From assembly GCF_000987955.1 (NCBI RefSeq), contig NZ_LAZU01000021.1:1-64000 (forward strand): a DNA stretch of 64,000 nt, given 5' to 3'. Of the stretch, positions 1 to 8,043 are shown in pieces. The translations under genes were made by a program, and so were the position numbers. A model generated the notes under the pieces. It saw only the letters and a list, made by a program, of their open reading frames with translations. It was not told the origin of the DNA and searched no databases. Within the stretch, counting starts at the first letter, position 1. Each line of letters begins with the position of its first letter. This DNA comes from Paenibacillus sp. DMB20 (lineage in GTDB: Bacteria; Bacillota; Bacilli; Paenibacillales; Paenibacillaceae).

Positions 1-240
1 TTTAATATTGGTCGTTCGCTGAGCATGAAGGGATGCCCTTACGACAACGCCGTTGCTGAAGCCACCTACAAAGTAATGAAAACCGAGTTCATAAATCAAA
101 TCAATTTCCAAAGTCTTCACCATCTAAACGTAGAATTATATGATTATGTGAACTGGTTCAACAGGCATCGAGTTCATGGCTCACTAGGTTACATGACACC
201 AGTTCAGTACAAAGCTGCAGCCCTTAAAAAAGTTGTCTGA
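1..240 (+). CDS. IS3-family transposase OrfB, C-terminal part
   Basis: The reading frame is open from the first base of the window, so only the C-terminal ~79 residues are present. They carry the GCPYDNA motif, the downstream helical region and the ending HGSLGYMTPVQYK that are characteristic of the rve/DDE integrase core of IS3-group transposases (IS150-like). In such elements OrfB is made as an OrfAB fusion by frameshifting and catalyses strand transfer; here the catalytic aspartates lie outside the window. A likely terminal inverted repeat follows the stop directly. Confidence 0.9.
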   Translation, partial: FNIGRSLSMKGCPYDNAVAEATYKVMKTEFINQINFQSLHHLNVELYDYVNWFNRHRVHGSLGYMTPVQYKAAALKKVV

Positions 241-258
241 TTTACTGTTGACAGTCCA
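241..258. repeat. probable right terminal inverted repeat of the IS3-family element
   Basis: The 18 bases directly after the transposase stop end in GACAGTCCA. Read outward-in they start TGGACTGTCAAC, the usual TG...CA form of IS3-group ends. The other end is outside the window, so this is inferred from position and form. Confidence 0.55.
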
Positions 259-336
259 CTATCATCAATAATTTATTGTAGCTTGTTGTAGATCATCAGA
301 ATCGTTTGATGTAAAAGAAAGAAGGTTTATGATCTT

Positions 337-1329
337 ATGAGGAAGAAGTTTACCTGTGTGTTATTAGTGACAAATTTATTGTTCTTACCTTCTAGTGCTT
401 TTGGAAATGGTAACAACAATGTAGATATGAGCACCGTAACTATTAGCGAGGTGCAAAACCTAATAGATCAAAAGCTTGATCAAACGGTTAAGAAGAGTGA
501 AGTTGATGATATCTTATCAGATAGGAACGTGTTAACAGATAAGGAAGTTATGCAACAGTTGATAGATTTACAGTCTGACAGAATCGGCTTATTACAGGGG
601 AATATCTCCTCAATTTTAAATATAATTGCTACTCTTGTAGCGATTCTTGCCTTTCTGGGATTTTGTTATGGTTATTGGCTTAAGAAGCAATTAGCTGAAA
701 AGCTAGAAGATGCTGAAAGAATACAAGATGAAATTAAAATTGACAAAGAAGAGGTTATTCGTTCAATGAATGAAGCTACTGCCCTGAAGAAGGATTTGAG
801 AAACTCTATAAATGAAGTGGATGAACTTAACCGAGAACTTAATAAGCAGAAATTGCTTTACGAGGAAACGATAGAAAATGTAGAGCGTTTAAGGAAGTAC
901 ATTGTATTTCAAGATGTAAAGATAAAGAGACTTACAGTATTGGGTCGATTCTTTCACTTAAGGGAAGATGCAGCACAAGTACTTAAGAAACTCGATACCC
1001 TTGATCATAATATATGGTATGCTGAGCCAAATCTGCAATACAAAATTCAAAAGGTCACGGGGAGTAAGTCAAATGAGCACATATTAGAAACAATAGAGTA
1101 CTATATCAAACACTTAGAGGCAGAAGAGGCGAATGTTTGGAAAGCTGCTAAGTATGAATTGGAATTTGATGATTTTGAGGATGAAGATTATGATGAGGAC
1201 TTTGATGATTTTCTTTCTATTTTCGAAGATTGGGAAAGTTATTATGACGATTTGAAGAGGATATCAGAGGTGGTTGAAGCTTATATAGCTATGGATGATA
1301 ATAGTGATTCCGAAGGAAGTATAGCTTAA
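337..1329 (+). CDS. secreted/membrane coiled-coil protein with acidic tail, unknown function
   Basis: 330 residues, start ATG behind AAGAAGG. Residues 1-23 look like a signal peptide (MRKKFTCVLLVTNLL, SSAFG). A transmembrane segment follows at about residues 88-112 (NIIATLVAILAFLGFCYGYW). Residues ~113-190 are rich in E/K/N heptads and are probably coiled coil. The C-terminal third contains a very acidic block (FDDFEDEDYDEDFDDF, about 271-290). No family recognised. The topology suggests a short extracytoplasmic head and a long cytoplasmic coiled coil. It sits alone between an IS end and a decayed integrase, so it is probably island cargo. Confidence 0.75.
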   Translation: MRKKFTCVLLVTNLLFLPSSAFGNGNNNVDMSTVTISEVQNLIDQKLDQTVKKSEVDDILSDRNVLTDKEVMQQLIDLQSDRIGLLQGNISSILNIIATLVAILAFLGFCYGYWLKKQLAEKLEDAERIQDEIKIDKEEVIRSMNEATALKKDLRNSINEVDELNRELNKQKLLYEETIENVERLRKYIVFQDVKIKRLTVLGRFFHLREDAAQVLKKLDTLDHNIWYAEPNLQYKIQKVTGSKSNEHILETIEYYIKHLEAEEANVWKAAKYELEFDDFEDEDYDEDFDDFLSIFEDWESYYDDLKRISEVVEAYIAMDDNSDSEGSIA

Positions 1330-1466
1330 CTGATCGATAACACTTTTTTTTTTGAGAAGAATTTTCTTTCCCTATAATAGATATACACAAAGGATTCAAG
1401 AGTTCTTTAAGGTTATGAATCCTGTTGAGTCAACTGGCTACAGATAGTGTAGAATCCAGTCTCAAC

Positions 1467-1552
1467 GCTGGTTTTGAGGAATTGGCAGACGACAGGACTT
1501 AAAATCCTGCAGAGTAGGCTACTAATGTCGGGTTCGCCCCCTGTCCTCGGCA
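1467..1552 (+). pseudogene. tRNA-Leu(UAA)-like sequence, probably decayed
   Basis: The segment reproduces the tRNA-Leu layout: GAATTGGCAGA D-loop, a perfect 5-bp anticodon stem CAGGA/TCCTG around loop CTTAAAA (anticodon TAA), a long variable arm AGTA/TACT, a GTTCG T-loop and 3' strand CCTCGGCA. The 5' acceptor strand (GCTGGTT) pairs with CCTCGGC at only about five of seven positions with wobbles, and the D-stem is broken by an apparent one-base loss (CGAC instead of CGCAC). It is most likely a non-functional remnant, perhaps of an attachment site for the integrase remnant that follows. A diverged mobile-element tRNA cannot be excluded. Confidence 0.6.
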
Positions 1553-1719
1553 ATTTCAGGGCCTCGATTCTTTGGTGATCATTCGCTAAATCGTACATAA
1601 ACACGTGATCCTGCGTACCTGAAAGGGTCATTTTAACCATATAGAATATGAATCCTTCTTTGAGGTGCTTGGTAAAAAAGGTGGAAGAGGTTTCTGTTTT
1701 GGTAGGATGTTAACAAAGG

Positions 1720-2317
1720 TATGGAAGTCAGCTCCTGTAACATACGAAGCTGCGCCCGAACAGTTTCTGATTTGGAAGAAGGCTCAGGGTATTTCCATGC
1801 AGAAAATGAAAGAGTACAGGGAATAGATCGCTCTTTTCGTCGATGTCTCGAAGCTGGTATACCGCAAGCAGTCGAAGCACTGGAGAGAAGCGTGAATAGC
1901 ACTTATATGGAGAGTTCTTGAAGTTGAAGTAAGGCAGGAAACGGCCAAAACGAACTCCTCAGGCACGCTACATTATTTACCCGTGACAATCAAGGGTATT
2001 TTAGAATAAATATCGGTTAGACCTAAGGAATGGGACGAGCAGTTCCTATCTTCTGCACTTACGAGGACAAACCGACATGATTGAATTCTACTGCATGAAG
2101 CTCGGAACGTATATTATTGCGTATGATCTGCGGCACTCATTCGCTATCTTGTTTTTGCAGCAATGCAGGAATGCATTAGCGTTGCAACGGGATGCTGAGG
2201 CACGTCACACTGGAGATGACGAAAGAATATATAGCGGTAACGAATAATGAAATGAAAAACCAGCATACAATGGTCTCACCAATTAAATTCTGCTTCTATC
2301 GAAGAAGTTCAAGGTAA
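1720..2317 (+). pseudogene. decayed tyrosine recombinase (phage/ICE-type integrase)
   Basis: Pieces in different frames line up with a tyrosine integrase. Near 1757-1820 is EQFLIWKKAQGIS, like the N-terminal SAM-like core-binding domain. Near 2040-2080 is VPIFCTYEDKPT. At 2122-2145 is YDLRHSF, the LRHS box. At 2192-2240 is MLRHVTLEMTKEYIAVT, holding the second conserved His and the nucleophilic Tyr (codon 2228-2230). Frameshifts and stops separate the pieces, so it cannot be active. It starts shortly after the tRNA-Leu-like sequence, the usual arrangement at integration sites, and marks the island's mobile origin. Confidence 0.8.
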
Positions 2318-2335
2318 ATATTCACAAACGATGAT

Positions 2336-2371
2336 GAGCACCTTTTCTTTGAGGGAAAGGTGCTCTTTCGG
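2336..2371. terminator. hairpin terminator between integrase remnant and minus-strand pair
   Basis: Perfect 10-bp stem GAGCACCTTT/AAAGGTGCTC with a 10-base loop, followed by TTTCGGTTT. It sits between convergent transcription units and could serve both. Confidence 0.7.
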
Positions 2372-2372
2372 T

Positions 2373-2498
2373 TTAGTTCTTTACCTTTTTGATTACATGG
2401 TTGATACCGATAATAGCCAAGCAGATAAGAACCAGAATGAACCATGCAGGGGCAGAGAAGGCCTTGCCGCCGCCTAATGCGATTCCGACGTTACCCAT
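2373..2498 (-). CDS. 41-residue single-pass membrane protein, unknown function
   Basis: Not an obvious ORF by length but well supported. The ATG lies inside the end of the upstream gene (ATGGGTAA overlap) 8 bases after AGGAGGTG, so translation is probably coupled. The product begins MGNVGIALGGGKAF, has one hydrophobic helix (FILVLICLAIIGI) and ends in a basic tail (HVIKKVKN). This shape fits small single-pass membrane peptides; no family recognised. Because it is co-translated with the 328-residue protein upstream, the two probably act together. Confidence 0.65.
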   Translation of the reverse strand: MGNVGIALGGGKAFSAPAWFILVLICLAIIGINHVIKKVKN

Positions 2499-3474
2499 TG
2501 AGTTTCACCTCCTCTCCCGTAACTTGAGCAAGGAGAGAGGGCAAGGAAGCGATAATTTGATTCCAGATTTTCCTTGTTTCAGGATTGGACAAGAACTGCT
2601 TGAGTTGTTGACGATAACCACCGCTGATTAGGACAAGTAACGCGTATCTGTAGAACGATGGCTTGTCAGTTAAGAACTTTAATTGAAAATAGTTTTCTAG
2701 GTTCTTAATGCTGTTACCGAAGAAGGGAATTTCATATACGCTTCCGAAGAGAGCCTCTAGATCCGACCAGTATTCCTTTAACAAATCAATAAGTTCGTAA
2801 GCTTCTTGGTAGTCTTGCTCATCTGAATGTCTGACTGCGTTCTTCCAGGTCATCATCTGCAGCCAGTCGTTTGTTGGCTCAAGAATAGTCTCATTCATTA
2901 CTTCCGAGTCGATATTAGATAGTTGATTGAAAGTGCGAAACACATCCAACGATATGGTTCCATTGTCGATTATGTCAGCAATGAGTTTACTGGCTATTAT
3001 TAACCGCGTAGTAGATTCTTTTGCTTCGATCCTCTGCATCTCTTTTGATTGTTTTGTTGGCCTTCCAATTGCTTTAGGTGCTCTCGCTACTTCGTCATTA
3101 GCGATATCTTCAATGATCTCAGGAAACTCAGGATGTGCAGTATAACCTGCAACTTCCTTGAATGTATTCATAATGCTCGAATGGAATTCGACAAGTCGAG
3201 CTTTTAGCTTGTCCCACTGAACGGGATAGCCTTTCCAATAAAGGATGAAAATACAGTCCTTCTGGTGCTTACACATCCTGCTAGATTTAAGCTTGTCAAT
3301 TAAGACAATAGTGTCTATTGAGCGCTCATCGTAGTGGGTAACGACACCTTGAGAGAACCCTAAACTCACACGATTCCCTACGATAAGACCATATTCTACG
3401 TATCGCTCAATCATACTGCTGCTTATTGATATTCCCTGCTCTCGAACTCGTTCAAGCAGTTCCTCTTTCAACAT
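2491..3474 (-). CDS. hypothetical protein with possible N-terminal winged-helix
   Basis: About 327 residues. I choose the ATG at 3474, since AGAGGTG lies at good spacing; a GTG three codons upstream (3483) would overlap that site. The N-terminus (ISISSSMIERYVEYGLI) resembles the DNA-recognition part of MerR-like helix-turn-helix proteins. The middle has a basic stretch (APKAIGRPTKQSKEMQR) and the rest is helical with no motif I recognise. The gene is directly coupled to a 41-residue membrane peptide. One possibility is a regulator/small effector pair, but no function is claimed. Confidence 0.7.
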   Translation of the reverse strand: MLKEELLERVREQGISISSSMIERYVEYGLIVGNRVSLGFSQGVVTHYDERSIDTIVLIDKLKSSRMCKHQKDCIFILYWKGYPVQWDKLKARLVEFHSSIMNTFKEVAGYTAHPEFPEIIEDIANDEVARAPKAIGRPTKQSKEMQRIEAKESTTRLIIASKLIADIIDNGTISLDVFRTFNQLSNIDSEVMNETILEPTNDWLQMMTWKNAVRHSDEQDYQEAYELIDLLKEYWSDLEALFGSVYEIPFFGNSIKNLENYFQLKFLTDKPSFYRYALLVLISGGYRQQLKQFLSNPETRKIWNQIIASLPSLLAQVTGEEVKLNG

Positions 3475-3649
3475 TGTTCTCACCTCTTGAACCGATTGTA
3501 GCCCGCCTACAATATGAAAACAATGGATGTTGAATGCGGAAATGAATTAGACATTCACTCTAATCACAACATTCACAGTAGAAGCTTACTATTCTGGAAA
3601 ATGAAATTCATGTTACGATAGAAAAAAAACATGAAAGGAGTGATTCTGA

Positions 3650-3835
3650 ATGAAAAGTACTTGCAGGGATGAGTTGTTACAGGCAACGAGATCGATAGTT
3701 AAAGCCAAAGGAGAAAATCGGTTCACACCTAAGGAAGCTGTTGAGTACATGCATCACAACAATACGAACTATGCTGAATCGACGATCAGGACACATATCG
3801 TTTCAAAATGCTGCGCTAACGCAATTCTTCATTAA
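3650..3835 (+). pseudogene. DUF7669-like small protein, C-terminally truncated
   Basis: Start ATG behind AAAGGAGTG. The 61 residues include FTPKEAVEYM and YAESTIRTHIVSKCCANA, which match the small helix-turn-helix-like domain proteins often filed as DUF7669 and often found in restriction or defence islands. The usual ending after CCANA (PDHH..., then YDDFERVGRGLYRL-like residues) is missing. At about 3815-3830 the sequence switches to a PQQ-propeller protein in another frame. The family name is from memory and moderately certain; the truncation is visible. Confidence 0.55.
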
Positions 3836-5185
3836 TGAACAACTTGAAGATGGCAGTGTTGCTTTGAAAGCATTGAATACCGAAACGGGAAAAGAAAGAT
3901 GGAGCTACAGTGAAGGGTTACTATCACTGTCGACCTCTCCAATAGTAGCAGGGGAGAAAGTATACGTTACTAGTCAAGGGAACCTCTACATTCTGAGTGT
4001 TAAGTCTGGCAAGGAGCTTGAAGTCATCAAGCACGAGGCTGTAATAAATAGCCTGGCAGCAAACAATAAGCTTGTGGTGGTTGCCGATTTGGGTGCCGGA
4101 GTAACTGCTTATGATTTGAAGAGCAAGAAAGCAAAATGGAGTTATACAAATGATAGCTTTGACATAAAGAATAGACCGCAAGTGACTCTGTTCGATAATA
4201 AGTGATTATTAACAGAAGTGAAGAACGGTACTGTGGTGATGTTGGATGCTGAAAACGGCAAGGAGCAATGGAACAAAAAGTTTGGTAATCCTGTGTTCTC
4301 GACGGTGTACAGTGGTACTATTACGGAGCCAACTGAGAATACAGTGTATCTTGCCGTTTTTGAAGGTCAAAGCGAAAAGCTAAAAGCTAAAAGGTTATCC
4401 AGGCTACTCCTCCCTTATGGGGTTAAACGTCGATACAGGAATGAGTTATGGCGCTATCAAGAAGAGGACTTTATTTTCCAAGATCCTAACCTTTTTGATA
4501 ATGGTATGATCGTTGTAACTCAAAATGGAATCAAGGCATATCAGGCTGGCAAAAACACCCAAGTTGCTGTACAGAAAGTGTCGGATGCGACAGATAACCA
4601 GCCTAGTTCTAATTCGAATACAGAGCTAGTTGATTTGGAAACATTCGAAGGACGATGGAGTACGCCTGGTTCGGATGAATTAGCAATTAACATATCCATA
4701 ACCGATGACAAGAATGGGTCATCACATATTTCATTGAAGGGTCGGAGAATTCAGTCCCTTTCCAATACGTTCAATCAAGCTATAGTCAGTTAATGCTGTT
4801 GGTTGGAAACGAGGAGAAGCCACTAATTCTTACCTGGTATGAGTCGGGAAAGCTGGGCTATAAGACTAATGAGCAAGACTATACACTGGAGAGGGGCGGC
4901 GTAAGCCAACCTTCAGAGGAAGCGTCAGAAACCAGCTTGATCAATGGGTTCAAAGGCAAATGGTGCGATTCGGATCAAATGTTATGTTTTGAAATTAAGC
5001 TTGATGGTGACTCAGGCGGCAAACTTGATTACTATCAAGAACGGGAACCATTCGAAGGTCCTTTCCGAATTACCAATATGGATGAGTATAGCATCGTAAT
5101 CAATATTAACGATTCCATAGAGGCATCCCTTGAATTAAGTGATGATAAGAATACTTTAACTTACGTGACAGATTCAATAAACTGA
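3822..5185 (+). pseudogene. PQQ/WD-like beta-propeller protein, 5'-truncated and frameshifted
   Basis: Several propeller blades are recognisable: ALNTETGKERWSY, LYILSVKSGKELE, VTAYDLKSKKAKWSY, VVMLDAENGKEQW and, after a frame change, GLNVDTG/ELWRYQEED. A different C-terminal domain follows (LVDLETFEGRW..., ILTWYESGKLGYKT). The 5' end, including any signal peptide, is lost at a junction with the DUF7669-like gene. Disruptions lie near 4203 (TGA), 4385-4450 (compensating pair) and 4735. Some are single-base changes in short A runs, so part of the damage may be sequencing error, but the missing 5' end is real. Such propellers are usually secreted ligand-binding proteins. Confidence 0.7.
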
Positions 5186-5205
5186 AACGATGACAATACA
5201 GGAAT

Positions 5206-5228
5206 AGCGCCCATGCGGCGCTTTTCTT
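5206..5228 (+). terminator. terminator after the propeller remnant
   Basis: Stem AGCGCC/GGCGCT with a 5-base loop, followed by TTTTCTT. Confidence 0.65.
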
Positions 5229-5375
5229 ATGCCCCCAAAAAGGGATATACTCCGTTTCTGTCGAACTATTAGACGAATAATCGAATGCTCGCTCAGAAGC
5301 ATATTCAAAGCGGTAAGCACACACTTGGATTCGAACTGACTAAGTAATCACAAGAGTATCGCGGGAGGATATCAC

Positions 5376-7074
5376 ATGAATGCTTCTTATATAATAAAAA
5401 AAGCTTGAAAAGGCGTATCCAGACAAGATAATTCAGAGCTTTGCTGAGCAGCATGCCTCCTTGTACCAGCTAACAGGGGCTTTTTCTCGGCAGAATGACA
5501 CTACAATAAAAGATTTTCTAGATTCCAACGGCTTTGAATATATTACTAAGCCCAGAGGTATCCCATCGACGTTTGATGCAGTAACCGCTCGGCGACTTAT
5601 TGAGCAGTTCGATGTGACCCAAATGGACTTCGCAGTTTGGTTTAAGGTTTCTAAGCAAGCGATTAGCCAGAAACTTAATAGAACGTACATTGGTGTTAGC
5701 TGGACTAGTACTAATCTGAGTCCTGACGAAGAAGAAGTGATTGACGACATGATCGAGCGAAACATCTTTACTTATGAGGATGAGGAATTGATTGTCGCCA
5801 TAAGATCGAATTTCATCCAAGCATGTATCATTATTATTGGGAGCGAACAAACCAAAGTACTGTTCGAGTTTAATCAGCCACTAAGCGAAAAGCTGGGTAG
5901 GGCGAAGTACGATACCTTCAGAGAAATTGATTTCTCATTACGCGAAAGTATGATTCCTGTTAATGTATTTGGAATAAAACACGCCAAGATCGATGATAGA
6001 GCTGCATTAGCCAGAATAAATCAACAATGTAGGAAGAGAGGCATCACTACCGACGAATATTGTGTAATGCATGGATTCGAGGGAGGGTATTGCCGCTCTA
6101 ACATGCAGACAGACGAGGATCTAATTGAAATTTTAAACAGTTACGTGACTCAAGATAACCTTGTATACTTCCCGCATACGGTACCTGAATATTTCAAGTT
6201 CACCAACAAAGCATCACGTGCAAATATGACGCTCGACGAGCTGTTTGAGTTCTTTGGATACATTAAGGTGGATAGTCGTTTAGACTCTAACTATAAAAAC
6301 AAAATCTCTAGATACATTGACGAGTTAAAACAACTACGAGTGAAGGACAGTCAGAATAAAATCTTACTGAGAACGGAAACGGCATTATATCAGCGTTTAT
6401 ACACTTTCGCTAAAAGGCGGGGGAGTACACTGGATGAGTTCCTTGCAGAGCTTGGATTCGAACGAGTGTACGAACGTGCAGTAACCTTTGATTCGGAAAG
6501 AAGGCCTTCTGATACTGACAGACATCCTAAAGACAAGTCAGCATTATTGAGAGAGCTGGAAGGTCTTCAAGGTCACTTGGAAAGAAGTGTAACGCAGAAT
6601 GAATCAATCAGCCGAAACCGACAATTAGTTAACAAACTAAAAGAACTTTATGATTATCGTTGCCAGCTTTGTGACCCTTTCAATATTTATCCTGTTATTG
6701 AAAAGGAAGATGGAACTTTCTATGTGGAAGTCCATCACATCATTGCATTACAACATGCTTCATTATTACCGAATGGATATGATGACCAGTTAGACACTTT
6801 TAGAAATGCCATAGTCGTTTGCCCTTTTCATCATAAAGTCCTTCATTACCACCAAGGAGGATTTGAACGGTTGATCAACCAAAACGGCGACATATTTTTT
6901 GTATCGAAGCACGATGCACTTCTCAAAGTCCTAGTTAATCATCATCTGCAAGTGGACGACAGGGGTAGTCATTTGTTAGTTAAGTCAAGTTGGAATCACA
7001 ATAGTGTGAACAATCTCAAATTATTTAAGCGTCCTGAGGAGTTGTGCTCAGCTGGACAAAACATAACGACATAA
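5376..7074 (+). CDS. HNH endonuclease with helical repeat N-terminus (one homopolymer frameshift)
   Basis: The long open frame starts at 5461 without a good start. An ATG at 5376 has an ideal GGGAGGA site 6-7 bases upstream, and the two frames join if the A7 run at 5396-5402 is read as A6, giving MNASYIIKKLEKAYPDK and ~565 residues. The C-terminus has an HNH nuclease fold: CQLC near 6661, VEVHHI near 6725, then N and CPFHHKVLH near 6805-6845. The remainder has several repeats ending in a TLDEF-like turn (RGITTDEYCVMHGF, ANMTLDELFEFFGY, RGSTLDEFLAELGF). A HEPN-like protein follows 20 bases on, so the two likely form one operon. I infer an anti-phage or restriction role from domain and neighbourhood. 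Confidence 0.8.
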
Positions 7075-7094
7075 CGATAAAAAGGTAATCGTAT

Positions 7095-7709
7095 ATGACC
7101 TCTTGGTATCAGAATTGGAATAGGAAACAGGAGCAGTGGTCTTTGGAAGAGGTAGTTAACAAGATAATCGAGATTAACGAGGATAACGAGCTGTTTTGGT
7201 CAAAATCGTATGGATGGGCTCCATCTGACGCCGCTGATCTATTAAGCATCTCGCGGCTTGATTGGCAGACCTCATTATCTCATACATTAAAGTTATGGAT
7301 TGACGAAAGTCTATTATCGAATGATAACATGGATGGTTCGCTGATACTAGCTTGGACTAACCTTGGAGCTCTTGTTGAAGGCACTATGAAGCTTTTGCTC
7401 TGTGTATACTATCTAGACTATAAAGATGATGAAGATGCAATTAAGATTTATGACAGGAAGCAGAAGGAAAGAATTGTGGCAGAGCCAGACTCAGCTAAGC
7501 TAGATTTGATGAGAGAGTTTTATAAAAAGAGGATCTGGACTGAGGGACAAGAACATTGGAATGAATGGGTGCTAGTGGTCCAACAAAGGCGTAATGCAGT
7601 TCATGAGTTCAAAACACGTGAGATTGGCGACTTTGGAGAGTTCCACAAGAATGTCAGACGCTACTTGGAGTTCCTGCAGCTTATCACCGAGCGTTTGCCA
7701 CGTCCATAG
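7095..7709 (+). CDS. HEPN-like domain protein, candidate defence partner of the HNH nuclease
   Basis: 204 residues, mostly helical and acidic. Near residues 164-172 is QQRRNAVHEF, which fits the R-x4-6-H motif of HEPN ribonuclease-like domains in its usual RNxxxH-type form. A hydrophobic helix (LGALVEGTMKLLLCVYYL) lies in the middle, as in HEPN four-helix bundles. It starts 20 bases after the HNH nuclease gene. HEPN proteins are often toxins or RNase effectors of toxin-antitoxin and phage-defence systems, but some are inactive; assignment rests on the short motif and context. About 235 bases up to the next terminator hold no convincing gene. Confidence 0.65.
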   Translation: MTSWYQNWNRKQEQWSLEEVVNKIIEINEDNELFWSKSYGWAPSDAADLLSISRLDWQTSLSHTLKLWIDESLLSNDNMDGSLILAWTNLGALVEGTMKLLLCVYYLDYKDDEDAIKIYDRKQKERIVAEPDSAKLDLMREFYKKRIWTEGQEHWNEWVLVVQQRRNAVHEFKTREIGDFGEFHKNVRRYLEFLQLITERLPRP

Positions 7710-7945
7710 CCTGCCCAATTCAGCGATCACATACATTCTCACGAAGCCAAGAGTACGGAAGGAATTTTATGGATTCAGAAAAACAGACGGAAGTCCGAAA
7801 ACCCGCGGTGTAGTAAGCTTTCGGACACTTTGGTACACAGCAGGATACCACGCACATTACACTGGCGTGATGCGGTCTGATCCTCTTTATGGAAGCATCT
7901 GGAGAGACTTAACGGTAATTGAATTAATAAAATCCAAGTAAGTCG

Positions 7946-7975
7946 AAGTGCCCATGAGGCACTTTCTTTTTTTTT
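7946..7975 (+). terminator. rho-independent terminator between HNH/HEPN unit and Gabija unit
   Basis: Stem AAGTGCC/GGCACTT with loop CATGA-like, followed by TCTTTTTTTTT. It ends the HNH-HEPN transcription unit before gajA. Confidence 0.85.
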
Positions 7976-8043
7976 CTAAATGCAGGAAATTCGTCTGAAT
8001 AAGTCGAAGATTGGGATATAAGAGAACCATAGAGGTGAGTCGA

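Noticed and set aside
1467..1552. Functional tRNA-Leu gene
   Set aside because: Acceptor stem has mismatches and the D-stem is disrupted, so I list it as a remnant.
2389..2631. 80-residue plus-strand frame
   Set aside because: Antisense to the 41-residue peptide and the end of the hypothetical gene, which have a coupled ribosome site and better coding character.
5396..5402. Programmed ribosomal frameshifting in the A7 run of the HNH gene
   Set aside because: The same kind of +1 run error breaks more than 20 unrelated genes, so a sequence error is simpler than programmed slippage.
7594..7941. 115-residue frame after the HEPN-like gene
   Set aside because: Its first third overlaps the HEPN-like gene in another frame and the rest has no recognisable domain or ribosome site.
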